35,670 bases of DNA from Lactifluus volemus (Eukaryota > Basidiomycota > Agaricomycetes > Russulales > Russulaceae), in contig WTXI01000351.1 of NCBI GenBank assembly GCA_022376515.1, positions 1 to 35,670 on the forward strand. The letters are read 5' to 3'. Positions 10,233 through 22,467 of the stretch are shown here, piece after piece. The notes under the pieces are model-generated. The model had not been told where the DNA came from. It did not search any database and worked only from the letters and a program-made list of their open reading frames with translations. Made by a program: the position numbers and the translations under genes. Every line of letters starts with the position of its first letter. The stretch's first letter is position 1.

Positions 10233-12541
10233 TACTTAGCTGGAGCCGGCCGAATACCACCAGCGCTTAGGCGCTCTCTATCGTCGGTTTGGTTATCCTT
10301 CTTATTCTGATGGCAATATAAAAAGTGACCCGGACAGCCCCTCGAGCTGTGAAGGAGATGAAACTTGAAAGAAGGCAAGGAAGAGTGGTACCAGGTCGAT
10401 AGATTTATTTTCACATGATGATGTAAAAAAACACGCGCAATGAAGGTTTGTTTATTAGGATACCTGACCGGACCCTGGCTCACAATAAGGCACAGGTGGG
10501 GGGGGGAAAGAGAACGTGAAGGCCACACGCGTCGCAGCCGTTCCAAATGAGGTGTAAGGAGGGAAACTTTAAGAAGGGGCTGGCCAAGAAAAGAAAGGGG
10601 GGTTAAAGAAAAGAAAGGGGGGTTAAAGAAAAGAAAGGGGGGTTAAAGAAAAGAAAGGGGGGTTAAAGAAAAGGGCGCTGCGTGGTGCGGCGAGGCGACG
10701 GGAGGATCCGAAATTTTGATGAATGGTACCGCTCCGACACTGTGGTGAGACAGACGAGGGGAGAAATCCGAGGATCCGATGGCCAGCGCCTTGAAAATCT
10801 TTCAGAACGGAGAGGCGGAGAGAAGGGAGGGGAGTATCGAGGGAGGGGAGGCGCCAGAGAAAGTCGGTCCGAGAACGTTGAATGAAGGGCTGGTACTGCA
10901 GTGCCTCGAATCTGTGCCGGGAAGAAAGAGAGAATAAGTGGTGGGAAATTAGAAATCTGGCAAATCGGCAAGGGTCGGCTTCAAAGCTGTGTCGAAGGGC
11001 TTCCCAAGTTCCCAAGATGAGTTAGAACGAAGAATACCGCACCGCTGTCTAATTACGGGATTGTCAGAATCAATTGCGAAAGAAGAGATCGAGGAAGGCA
11101 GGTAGAATGGAGGCGGGTAATAGGCCGCATTACGGCCGAATCGTTGAGTGGAAACGCCACTAGGATCATGATACGCGCCTAACGGGAACCGTGGATTGTA
11201 CAGCAACGCTTACGCTTCCTTCCCTTCGGTGCTGGGAACGACGCGGGCACCCTCCCCTCCCCACTGGCACCAGGACTTTTTTTTTCTCCCACACTAGTAC
11301 ACATTCGAACCCTCCAGAACTGGCAATTCGGCACTCGTTGCAGACACGCGGACCGTCTCCTCGCATATACTGCGGTGGTAACGCTGCGCCCGACCCTGGG
11401 CTGGCGTCTACAATAGCCCGAAGATCGCCTGAGGATAGAGGGCACGGAGGACGGATATAGTATGGGCTTGCTGGTTGTATTATGAAAACGAGAACACTCG
11501 ACCAAGAAGCGTCTCTTTGTAAAAAAAATCCGATAAGAGGTCTTCAGGATGACGAGCGACCCACAGCGCTTGTCATTTCTAGGCACCGACAAAAAGGTTC
11601 GCTGTCAGCCGTCAGCCAGTTTCTATAGTTGCTACGCCATCTCTTCATCTCTCATGCGGCAAGCACGTGAGGGATCTATCAAAAAAAGTAGCCTTTTTTT
11701 GGTCTGCGTCCGAGGGGCCCACGAAATACGATAAGTTAACTAACGGAACTTCGAAACGCAAGCGCTTCCCAGTTTAGCCGAGGCTTGCTGCTGGGCCTTG
11801 TTCGCTTTGCAGCAAAAAGCTGCTAAGCGATTACTTGGGAAAATCTGGGAATTTCGACTTTTTTGATTATAATGGAACTATTGAAAGCCGGCATTTGGCA
11901 TCATAATAATATCGTCCGAAGGCGTGTAGCAATTGAACCTGTACCGAATATACGAACTGTATAGAGAGGGATTCAATTAATAATATTTGGCATTGACCCG
12001 AATCATGAGAGCCTGAAGAGAGGGACCTTTATCTCCATCAGAGTCTATCTCAGTTCCTTGGGACAAATTAGTGGATCAGTGCGCCGCGCAATGGCCGACC
12101 AGACATTGGTAATTGACAAAAAAAAGAAAGCCGGCATTTGTCCAACGGTATCACTAATATCAACGGGTCATCATTCGTGAAACCCTAGGCAATGGATATC
12201 ACCACGTGGAACCCTGTTTGAATCACGTAGAATCACTTCCTGGGACTTGGTGAATTTCGATCACCTGAAGGGGGGGGGCGGGTTACTGGTGGTACCGCTG
12301 GACTTTGTAAACAAATTGATGAGAAAAAGGATTCTGAAGTGATCGGAAGTAACCTCACATGGCAATTTGACTGGAATACAGTACATTCTTTCCCAACTTC
12401 CATACTGTATTGCGTATTGCGATGCGATGGGCTTGGCGATGGGTGTGTGTGGGCTCGTTCTTTACGTGCGGAAGTTCCGGCTTTCGGCCCGGGGCCGTGC
12501 CGTGCTGTGGGCCAGCAAACCAGGAGCCACCCCACCCCCAG
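10233..12541. mobile_element. Element copy A, truncated at the right end
   Basis: It begins TACTTAGCTGGAGCCGG, as do copies B and C, and follows them throughout to about 12541. A segment equivalent to 18233-18353 of copy B is missing, and beyond CACCCCCA the sequence becomes unrelated, so roughly 600 bp of the right end are absent. It carries a private 20-bp tandem array. No transposase, reverse transcriptase or integrase motif is visible, so the class is unknown. A non-autonomous or decayed transposable element is inferred from dispersion and copy number. Confidence 0.7.
10586..10673. repeat. 20-bp tandem array, about 4.4 units
   Basis: The unit AAGAAAGGGGGGTTAAAGAA is repeated without visible substitutions. 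The same place in copies B (about 16361-16383) and C (about 23299-23323) holds a single related unit. The array therefore arose in copy A after the copies separated, probably by slippage. Confidence 0.92.
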
Positions 12542-15500
12542 GCTGTATCTCAACGGAGTTCGAATCGGACTGTAAAGCAGCTCTTAGATCAGAATTTTTG
12601 GTCTGGCCCTCCCGCTGCTGTCACGAAGAGGTCCTCGCCAGAGCAACCACAGCTCACTGCGAGCTGAAGCAGTTGCCTTCACAATGTGGATGTATTTAGT
12701 GCACTGGGATACAATAGCTCGTGCCAGGGCAATACACAGCGCAAGCTAAAGGTGGGTCCGCTTTCTCCCTGCTGTCTCATTGATCACTTTTTCAATGTTC
12801 ACCTCTCCCAGCCCAGCAAAAAGTTGTCAATGGATATCACGAGCCTGCAGTGGAACACTGTATCTACTGAGCCGCCAACTTCGACAACCTCCTCTCAACC
12901 TCAGCATCTCCGTGCCAACCCTCCCTCCCCCCGGCCGCTGCCGCCGCTGCCCCAATACCCCCGCCTATTCCCCCCGGTACCACTGGTTACTGTGACTCAC
13001 GGTGCAAGAAAATGCCAGACACGATCAATCCAAAGCGTAGGGCAACGCGTAGAGTGGAACGAGAACATCGGATCGCTGTCGCAAATGGAGGAATGGTCCC
13101 CCGCCTCGACGTGGGCTTGCTCTCTCAACAAGTCATGAACACGGTCTCGGGTCACTCATTCCGAGTCCGCATCATTCGGAACGGCCGTGTCAGCACCAGC
13201 GGTAGTGGCGGCGGCGGAGGGAGCTGGGCATTTCGGCCAGGAGAAAAGTTCCTTATCGCCACGCCTCCTCGCCCTTTCTGCTGTTCAAGGTATTGTTGAC
13301 AAGCTGCGTACATGCTCTTCGAGTTGAGACGCGACCCGGGGAATGAGCCGCAAGAGGCGTCAGACCCCCGCATCTGGTTACCATATCTGTTTTGCTCTCC
13401 GCAGCCTCATGTTAGAGAGTCCCTCTTAGGCGGTGAGTAATTAATTCCTTTTCCCCACTCAGCGTTGACGAGCTCACTGCGTTTTTTTTTTGTCTTTACG
13501 TAGTTATTCCATCTCGTTGTCGTGGCTGTCGATCACGCTTAGGCGCAGGCAATGTAGCTATTGGCTCTTGGTATTCTGCCTCCCAAGCCCAGCGCTTATT
13601 CGCACCTCGTGGTTGGATTCCGCTCAGGTTTGCCATGACCTGAATGGGTTCGGAAACTCGCTCCAATGAGCATCACTCCTCGACACGTCTGCCAGGTCCT
13701 CGAAGTGTTTATACTGTTGATTGCACCATACATGTAAATCGTTTAAAAATGCACACAAAGCGTACGGTACACTGTGCAATTGTATATATACAGTATCGTC
13801 AATGGACCGGAAAGAAAGGCATTTAAATCGAAGGGATGTGAGAAATTCCTGTATAGGTGCCAATGGACTTTTCCGGACAGCGATGACAACTGAAGATGTG
13901 AAGCGGAGGCTGGGAGAGGCTCGGGACGGATTCCGGATCCGACCGGCATTATGACAACCCTGGGACCCCAGGCTTCAGGATTTTGGATACATGTAACGTG
14001 TGGTAGAACGAGGGGAACGCGTGTACACTAATTGCTATTGGCGTCGGAGTGAGTGCGAGGTCGCCTATAATGCCAGTGCCTGCAATGCATGGGGGGCCCC
14101 TGAAGGCCTGAACGTTCACCAAGACGCCTGAACTTAAGTGCACTGACCCCATTTTTTTGTGATAGTTATCCGCATGAATTTGGGCAAATTTTATCCGTTC
14201 TTGGGCTCAATTCTCAGTCTAGACACCATTTTTTATCCGCACCACAGATCATAGGCATTTAAAAAAAATTTTTTTTGGACAAAAATGATGAGTCGGCTGA
14301 CGACTGAGCGGGCCCTAATATAGTATGGGGGTTCCGGGCAACGAAAGGGGAAGAAGCGCCGGGTGTTAGCGGACTACATTAATGGAACCTCTGACACCTG
14401 TGTCGCTTTGTGAATTCCCATGACCAAGTGCCAGCTCGCTTCGTCCACAATCCTGCCCACTGCCCAACTCGAGCCTCTGATCCTTTCCTTATGTTTTTAC
14501 GCTCTAGGCAATATAAAGGTGACTCATTTAGCCCACGATATGGCCTACTCCCAAAGCAAAATGACCAAGTGGAGGAGTGAAAGAATTTGTGTCAGTAAGA
14601 CATTACTACGCTTCCTTTCAAGTCTTGCTAACAGAAAAAATATGCATTCAGGCCTTACTGCACCCAAGACCACAGGCGACAGGTGAAGTGTGGCGACCAG
14701 AAAGAATCATAACGAAAAAAAAATCAGATATTTATAACGGTACAACCAATTCCCTCTGGTTTTAACTTCAGTAGTTGCCATCCACAATATGGATGACGCT
14801 GCGAAGGTGTTGTCGTTTGTCTGCAAGGCAACACTGGGGGCAGGGAGTGTGGGAAATTCCTCTCCGGTTTGGTGAGTGCTGCATGTCCGCGTTGTATGAC
14901 TAACGCTTCTCCACGTGAACGCTTTCCCCGTGACCTGCTCTTGATGTGACCGGGGGGAATGGTTGATAACATCGAAGTTGCTCGGAGGCCTTCAGCTCCA
15001 AACCTCAGTTTGGGGCTGTCGTATGCTCCGGAGATCACGGTGAGGATTTACGAAGACCGAACTGATCCGTCGAATGGACTGTGCTGGGTATGACGATGAG
15101 GCACGTCAGCGCATAGATAAACCGAAAGAGCGATGGTGTAGGACACAGGTAAGGTGCTCACCGGATGGCCACTGGTCCCCCGGTTGTTGCGCGACCCCAA
15201 CGATAACTACCCTACACCAGATCTCGGCAAGTCATCGTCGTCGTCGGTTGCGCCATGGCCGGTCGCGCCATTCTCGAAACTTGAGATCACGTTTGGTCGT
15301 CTGGGCATTTCGGGGTTCTGTATGAGTTGACGCAGTAGGCCTGGGTTCCTGCGATCTGCGTCTGCGAAACAAACGGATGAAAGCCCGGAACCCTAAAAGG
15401 GATCAATCCGTGTGCTTAGACCGACTTGAGATGACCATACATGTTATAGTCGGACGAATTTCCTCGGGCATGAGAAAGATTGTGGAAGAATGGAAATTTG

Positions 15501-16003
15501 GAGTATTATCTGGTAGAATGAGGATGAGGAAGGCAGGCTAACAGGACGTCCTGGGACGGGGACGGGTTGAAGCAGGACTCCCTCGCAGGAGGAGAAAAAT
15601 GCCGGCATCGATCACGTGACTAGTGACTAGCCTACGTCCGCCCGAATACAGATTGTACGAGTTTAAACATTTTGGAGAGCAAGAAGGTTTTCCCACCTAT
15701 CTTTTGCCGATTATAACCTCAACACCATCTGGGCGGTGCACTGGTGGCTGTATACCCGACATGACAATGCAAACTCCCAAGCACAACCGTGAGAGGCGCT
15801 TGTCGATGCTTACATTGGCGAGCATCAGACCATGTCCCCCGTCGTAATTGTAAATATCAGTTCATTCGCAATCATATATATGTAAATTTAAAAAAAAGGG
15901 TCGCTGGAAATTATGATGCTATATGGCGATCTGAACCACGATGTATGTACCTTCCGCTCGAGTATGGTAGTGCGGCTAGTCATGACCATTATCACACTTC
16001 AAG
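12541..16003. other. Gap between element copies A and B, no intact gene
   Basis: Stop codons break every frame and no complete exon chain could be built. Apart from the possible gene remnant at 12686-13138 (listed separately), I see no recognisable domain. A perfect A8T8 run lies at 14261-14276. Short pyrimidine runs around 13480 and 14150 could be intron tails of vanished genes, but nothing supports that further. Confidence 0.5.
12686..13138 (+). pseudogene. Possible remnant with a weak C2-domain-like segment
   Basis: An open frame runs through here and contains a plausible phase-0 intron at 12752-12811 (GTGGGT...CCCAG, 60 bp). The product would have a Pro/Ser-rich linker followed by VTVTHGARKCQTR and QRVEWNENI. 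That pattern (a beta-strand, a Thr-x-x-x run, then W-N-E) is reminiscent of C2 domains found at the N-terminus of many agaricomycete NACHT and kinase-like proteins. The frame stops soon after, no ATG lies near its beginning, and no downstream domain is visible. It could be a decayed gene end or chance. Confidence 0.2.
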
Positions 16004-19003
16004 TACTTAGCTGGAGCCGGCCGAACACCACCAGCGCTTGGGCTCTCTCTATCGTCGTTATTCTTCTTCTGATGGCAACATAAAAAGTGACTCGAACAGC
16101 CCCTCAAGTTGTGAAGGAGATGAAACTTGAAAGAAGGCGAGGAAGAGTGGTACCAGGTCGACAGATTTATTTTCACATGATGATGTAAAAAAACACGCGC
16201 AATGAAGGTTTGTTTATTAGGATACCTGACCGGACCCTGGCTCACAATAAGGCACAGGTGCGGGGGGAAAGAGAACGTGAAGGCCACACGCGTCGCAGCT
16301 GTTCCAAATGAGGTGTAAGGAGAGAGGCTTAAAAAAGAATAGAGAAGGGGCTGGCCGAAAAAAGAAAGGGGGGTTATAGAAAAGGGCGCTGCGTGGTGCG
16401 GCGAGGCGACGGGAGGGTCCGAAATCTTGATGAAGGGCAGCGCCCTGACACTGTGGTAGGAGACGGGGGGAGAAATCCGAAAATCCGATGGCCAGCGCCT
16501 TGAAACTCTTTCAGAAGGGAGAGGCGGAGAGAAGGGAGGGGAGGCGCCAGAGAAAGTCGGTCCGAGACCGTTGAATGAAGGGCTAGTACAGTAGTGCCTC
16601 GAATCTGCGCCGGGAAGAAAGAGAGAATGAATGGTGGGAAATTAGAAATCTGGGCAAATCGGCAAGGGTCGGCTTCAAAGCTGTGTCGAAGGGCTTCCCA
16701 AGTTTCCCAAGATGAGTTAGAACGAGAATACCGCAATTACGGGATTGTCAGGATCAATTGCGAACGAGGAAGGCAGGTAAAAAAAGAAAGAAATGGAGCC
16801 TGTGCGGGCAGTAGGCCGCATTACGGCCGATCCGTTGAGTGAGAAAACGCCACTAGAATACGCGCCTACCGGGAACCCTTGGATTGTACAGCAACGCTTA
16901 CGCTTCCTTCCCTTCGGTGCTGGGAACGTCGCGGGCACCGTCCCCTCCCCACTGGCACCAGGACTTTTTTTCTCCCACACTAGTACACATTCGAACCCTC
17001 CAGAACTGGCAATTCGGCACTCATTGCAGACACGCGGACCGTCTCCTCGCATATACTGCGGTGGTAACGCTGCGCCCGACCCTGGGCTGGCGTCTACAGT
17101 AGTCCGAGGATCGCCTGAGGATAGAGGACACGGAGGACGGATATAGTATGGGCTTGCTGGTTGTATTATGAGAATGAGAAGACCCGACCAAGAACGTAGT
17201 AAAATCCGATAAGAGGTCTTCAGGACGACGACTGGCCCACAGCGCTTGTCATTTCTAGGCACCGACAAAAAGGTTCGCTGTCAGCCGTCAGCCAGTTTCT
17301 ATAGTTGCTACGCCATCTTCCTCATCGCTCATGTGGCAAGCACGTGAGGGATCTATCAAAAAGGTAGCCTCCTTTTTTTTTTGATTTGCGCCCGAGGGGC
17401 CCACGAAACACGATTAGTTACTGTAAGTTAACTGGAACGGAACTTCGAAACGCAAGCGCTTCCCAGTTTAGCCGAGGCTTGCTGGGCCTTGTTCGCTTTG
17501 CAGCAAAAATACGAAAAAGCTGCTAAGCGGTTACTTGGGAAAATCGCAAGATAATCTGGGGGCTTCGGACTTTTGATTGTAATGGAACAATTGAAAGCTG
17601 GCACTTGGAATCATAATAATATCGTCTGGTGATCGTTCCGAACGCGTGTAGCAATTGAACCCGTACCGAATATACGAACTGTATAGAGAAGGATTCAATT
17701 AATAATATTTCGCGTTAACAGCCCCCGAATCATGAGAGAACCTTTATCGCCATCAGAGTCTATCTCAGTTCCTTGGGACAAATTAGTGGATCAGTGCGCC
17801 GCGCAATGGCCGACCAGACATTGGTAATTGACAAAAAAAAGAAAGCCGACATTTGTCGAGACGGTACCACTAATATCAACGAGTCATCATCGTTCGTGAA
17901 ACCCTAGGCAATGGATATCACCACGTGGAACCCTGTTTTGAATCACGTAGAATTACTTCCTGGGACTTGGTAAATTTCGATCACCTGCAGGGGGGCGAGG
18001 CGGGTTACTGGTGGTACCGCTGGACTTTGTAAACAAATTGACGAGAAAAAGGATTCCGAAGTGATCGGAAGTAACCTCACGTGGCACTTTGACTGAAATG
18101 CAGTTCATTCTTTCGCGCAATTTCCATACTGTATTGCGTTTTGCGATGCGATGGGCTTGGCGATGGGTACCAGTGTGGGCTTGTTCTTCAAGTTTACGTG
18201 CGCAAGTTCCGGCTTCGGCCCAGGGACGTGCCGTAAGCACCACATGGGTCATCTCATGGTACTTACATCATCTTACGTCCTTCTCAGCTTTTTTTTTTAC
18301 TCAAACCGTGCTCTCAACCGTGATACTGGTAAGTAGTTCTAGTTTCAGACTAAGCAAACCAGGAGCCCACACCCCCACCTTGGATAAAAACCTAGTTTTT
18401 TCATTTTCCAACATTTTGGCTATGTGCCTCGCCGGTTCCATTGATCATGAAACTTACAGGGATGGGTGGTGGCTGGAAAATGAAAATGCGGTAAATGTTG
18501 CCACTGGCCGTTTTACATTTATTATGATAAAGGAGCGGAAGGGCTCCATAAGTGATCTAAGGACCCGGAACCCAACGACGATTATTGGTAAAGCCGACGT
18601 GTCGGAACTGGCCCCCATCGACGCCAAAGAACCAACCCGACATACGACCAATCCGTGACTACTTACAGTATTTCCCCGAGCCCCAGCAACCCAGTATACT
18701 GATACTGAATGGGGAAAAAAAGGAAACTAGTACTACACCACATGAACAAAAAAAAGCACTGGCGCCGCCCCGCGCGTCTCTACAGAAACGGTACTCGTGC
18801 CCTCCCCCGTTCCTTTTTTTTTTCTTTCCTGTGCTAGCACCAACGAAACGGATTTGACCCCAAGTGAGCTTCGAGCGCTGCTCTAAAACAATTTCGAGAG
18901 CGCCCACATTATGGGCGGTAGTAACCATGGTTCGTGCGTGCAGCGATTTGGGATTTGTGTTAACGCGTGTGGGGTGCCAGGTTTAGGCGATGAAGTATGT
19001 CGT
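16004..19003. mobile_element. Element copy B, apparently full length (about 3.0 kb)
   Basis: This is the only copy whose flanks are not shared with another copy, so it sets the limits: left TACTTAGCTGGAGCCGG, right GGCGATGAAGTATGTCGT. TACTT at the left faces AAGTA near the right end, but no longer terminal inverted repeat and no clear target-site duplication is visible. Open frames inside differ between copies by mostly amino-acid-changing substitutions, so I see no sign of a constrained protein. Possible classes are a non-autonomous DNA element, a large solo terminal repeat or a derelict of either. Confidence 0.72.
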
Positions 19004-20570
19004 TGTTCTGTACCTTGATGTTGTTCTGTACGCAATACGCGAGCAGCTCAACTTAAGCACCAATATTGTCGATCGCATCTATGGCCAACAGGAATGGGGA
19101 AAAAAAATTGCAGAGTTAAGTTAAACCTCCTCGTAATGACGACCCAATCTGCACCTTGAAGGTGCGGAGCTCCATCCGCGCCACGCCCCCACAACTCTAC
19201 GCGTGGATCGACCTGCACAAACGGTGCGATAGCACGCAGCGCACATGCGACGCACTGTCCCTTTGGCGTGCCGACCTCAGCGAGGCGGCTGTAGGGACGA
19301 TTGAGGGAGGACCTCTAATTACCTAGTGTTGAGCGTATAGTACGGGTCTTGAGGTGAAGCTCGAACTATTCGAACATGGCGGCTGTGTGGCTCTACACTG
19401 AGCCCGAGGCGTAAAGATAGGAACATGGCATACAACATGGTTGCGAGGCCAGCTGCACAGCTGGCCTTACAACGGCCGACTTTGATATGAATCCCACCCT
19501 GATCCCAAGCGACCTCTCGCGGCGCCTCTGTGCGCGTCGTTGTGAATCAGTGTGAGTGCGGGTGCGATAATTGACAGTGCTTGGAGGGCTACGTATGACC
19601 ACAAGGTGCTTGGCTCGTTCAAGTCCGTCTCCTAATCTTTTTTTTGCTTTTTATGGGTCTCACCTTGTTCATGTTCACTGGCATGTTCAACCGGTCGATG
19701 GAGTCATCCTATAATGTAAAGCAGAAACCTTCTGTCCCGATATTAAAGTCATGCCCAATCAGCTTGGCACTGATTACAGCCATTACATGACACATCTGTG
19801 ATGGTAACAATATGAGATTAGGGGGAAAAGAGATTAGATTTCATTTGTGATTGTGACCCCAACTACTTATACTAAACTAGAAAATGCCAACAATGTTGGC
19901 CTCAACCTTGCTTGAAGGGGTACAGTATGAGACCGGAGAGATGAGAACCTGTCACATATGTTCACTGGTGGACACTGATGGAAGTATTCTCCTGCTTTTC
20001 CTGTGCTGTCCAGTCTGATGAAATGCTCTCCTCACGCACGCAGTGGCGCAGACTCCGGGCACACATGAATGATGCAGTGATAGATCCTGTCTCAGACAAC
20101 CCACCAGCGACCAGATCACCAGGCCTCGCATGCAGATTCGGACGTCAACAGAAGGAGAGAGCTAACCGTGGTCACAACACATACCTGTTAAGGCGAGAGG
20201 TGTGACCTGAGGTGGTCACAAACATACCCATTAAGGCGAGCACACATGATTTCCATTGATTCAGAATGCTCATAAATGGCAGGTTAATGTAACATTACTG
20301 GCCAGGACGAACCAAAAAGGTTCAACGGATGACCAGCAAAGGAAAAAAATCAAGTGAAAACTGATGGGAAACCTTACGTGTACGGGTGTGATTACGCCCG
20401 CACTGATACAGTACCTTGCAAGCAAGGTAACTAAGGCCTAAGTGACATAATCTTGGATTTATCCGCATAGCATCCACCAGCAAAAAGGTCGGCTGTATCC
20501 GCATGTGGTTGGAAACACAGCCTGTCTATCAACAATTTTACTCCCCTTCTCATTGTCACTACACTCTTCG
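19004..20570. other. Gap between copy B and the F-box gene
   Basis: No gene can be supported. One frame stays open from about 19127 to 19326 with an unremarkable composition and no start codon, and could be a relic. A word TTGTTCTGTA is repeated right after the end of copy B (about 19004-19032). A 27-28 bp direct repeat lies at 20170-20197 and 20214-20240. The final few hundred bases must contain the F-box promoter. Confidence 0.5.
20170..20240. repeat. Imperfect direct repeat, two units of 27-28 bp
   Basis: 20170-20197 and 20214-20240 both read GGTCACAA...CATACC followed by TTAAGGCGAG, with a few differences, separated by 16 bp. They lie about 330 bp before the F-box start codon. They might be paired regulatory sites, but no factor can be named. 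Confidence 0.6.
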
Positions 20571-22467
20571 ATGAATTCTCGCACAAGGACATCTCACTGG
20601 TCCTATTTCAAAGTGTCTGACTATAAGCCCATCTGCGGTGTATTGTCAAACTCCCAATCAAGGAGCGCTGATATCCCCGGTACGTGTCATTGGCCATGCT
20701 CACATAAATGATGTCTTATTGTGCGGTGCAGGTCCACGTGTTACAATCTGTTCGCTTCCAGACGACGTCCTCCTAGAAATCTTCGAATTCTGCTTACTTG
20801 ATACTGTAGACCGAGCAGGGGCATGGCCCAAGCTAGTGCATGTATGCCGAAGATGGAGATACATCGTTTTTACATCTCCACTTCGTCTCAATCTGCGCCT
20901 TCTCTGCACAAACAAGACTCCTGTGAGGAAGACGATGGAAGTCTGGCCCCCCTTGCCTATCGAAATACAGTACTTCTCAGTTGATCTCCGAGTTGAGGAT
21001 AACGTAATTGCTGCACTTGAGCACCCCAACCGTGTACACAGCATTTTTCTCGGTGGAATAAGTATACCACTGGAGCGTCTGTTCGCAGTGATGCAGGAGC
21101 CATTTCCGGCAATGGAGGCTCTTACTCTTCAGGTAGAAGGGCCTGGCGGGACTGTTCCGGCACTTCCCAAGACCTTCTTAGGTGGATCCGCCCCACATCT
21201 ACGGTCACTTACTTTGGATGGCACTCCATTTCCGGCATTACCTCGACTTCTTTTGTCTTCCAATTACCTTGTCGATCTCACCCTTGACCGGATACCGCAG
21301 AATGGTTACATTTCACCCGAGATGATGGCCGGATCTCTCTCCGCCTTGACCAGGCTCATGAACCTTTTCATCAAATTCGTATCCCCGACTTCTCGTCCTG
21401 ATCCAATAACCCGACATCCACCTCCGCTGACACGTGCTGTCCTCCCCGCTCTCATCAATTTTTACTTCTGTGGTGTCAGTGAGTACTTGGAGGACCTCAT
21501 GGCCCAAATAGATGCCCCTCTGCTCCACGCTGCGGGAATAACATTCTTCAATCAGCTGGTCTTTGACATCCGACAACTCCCTCGGTTCATCCATCATGCA
21601 CCAACTCTTATGCCATACGATACAGCAGATATACACTTTTATACTGACCGCATCGTGGTGGTTTATTCATCAATGACACGATCTTCCTTCAACAATTTCC
21701 TTACATTCCAAATCTCATGCAGAGGCATAGATTGGCAAGTCTCGTCTATGGCACAACTATGCAACCAGCTTTCCGGGTCTTTCATCATATCCAGTATTGA
21801 AACTCTCTACATCCACGCGATTCAAGGCAAGTTTCCATCGACTTTGGAGGATGTAATGGATGGGACACCATGGTTGGAACTCTTCCACCCATTCACCGCT
21901 GTCCGGACCCTCGATATATCTCACACGATGCAGTCACACGTCGTGTCAGCGCTGCGAGGGCTCAGTGGAGAATTGGCCATGCAGGTGTTACCTGCATTGG
22001 AGATGCTTCGCATACCATGGTATCAGGGGTCTGGACCAGAGCGGCACGACATGTGGCCATTCATAATCGCACGTCAGCGTTCTAATCATCCTGTCGTTGT
22101 CCATTCAGAAGGGATGGAAGACCTGGATGGAATAGGGGGTTGCCCGATTCCTGGATGCAAAACAAAGCATAGCAGAAGACAAGGGTTCGAGCGACATGTC
22201 CGGGAACACTTGACCCACTCTTGGTACTGTCCGCGAGCTGGCTGTGGATGGAGGGGCCATCGCCATTACCTCCTGCAGCATCACTGGCGAAAGAGGCATC
22301 AAGATGTGGATCCCCCGTCTGGGGAATTTTTGATCTTTGATCCAAGAGGGTTGGCCAGGCAACTCATTGACGGAGAGACCAATATCGCGCAAGCCAATCG
22401 CGAGGCAAACAGGTTGGTCCGAGAAAGGGCAATACAATTGGGGAAGCAAGACTTGTGGGTTGTATGA
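20571..22467 (+). CDS. F-box protein fused to a C2H2 zinc-finger C-terminus (chimera)
   Basis: Exon 1 20571-20679, intron 20680-20731 (GTACGT...GCAG, 52 bp), exon 2 20732-22467, giving 614 residues. After an N-terminal segment of about 40 residues comes an F-box: ICSLPDDVLLEIFEFC and then KLVHVCRRWRYIVFTSPL. Residues about 90-490 are leucine-rich with irregular LxxLxL spacing, the substrate-binding type of region in agaricomycete F-box proteins, which act as SKP1-cullin ubiquitin-ligase adaptors. From residue 498 the sequence is a second copy of the zinc-finger gene's last exon: finger 1 C507, C512, H525, H529; finger 2 C536, C541, H554, H559; then the tail ending KQDLWVV. The join falls inside the coding sequence with the frame kept. 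Relative to the zinc-finger gene the copy has an in-frame 6-bp deletion and no stop. The function of the combination is unknown. Confidence 0.87.

Larger units (their letters stand above)
9416..12541. repeat. Segmental duplication, left unit (pairs with 22112-25300)
   Basis: From the codons for GMED of the zinc-finger exon onward, this stretch and 22112-about 25300 can be aligned base by base: the coding tail, the stop, about 455 bp of 3' flank (including a near-identical block around 9866-9960 and 22550-22640), then element copy A or C. Small substitutions and short indels are scattered throughout. Upstream of 9416 the two loci are unrelated (disordered zinc-finger N-terminus versus F-box/leucine-rich sequence). 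Confidence 0.88.

Noticed and set aside
11179..11592. Minus-strand frames starting MSVPRNDKRCG in all three element copies
   Set aside because: They shift frame relative to each other and end at different points. Similarity reflects DNA identity of the element, not a conserved protein.
18233..18353. Segment absent from copy A that begins GTAAGC and ends near AG, looking like a spliced intron (retro-copy)
   Set aside because: Copy A keeps 14 extra bases at the join, so it is not a clean splice. An ordinary deletion is more likely.
18089..18658. 189-codon frame in element copy B, with a counterpart in copy C
   Set aside because: Between the copies nearly all substitutions change the amino acid and the frames diverge, so there is no sign of selection on a protein.
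16004..19003. Interpretation of the element as an LTR or a Helitron
   Set aside because: No TG...CA ends, primer-binding site or polypurine tract, and no TC...CTRR ends with a terminal hairpin are visible.
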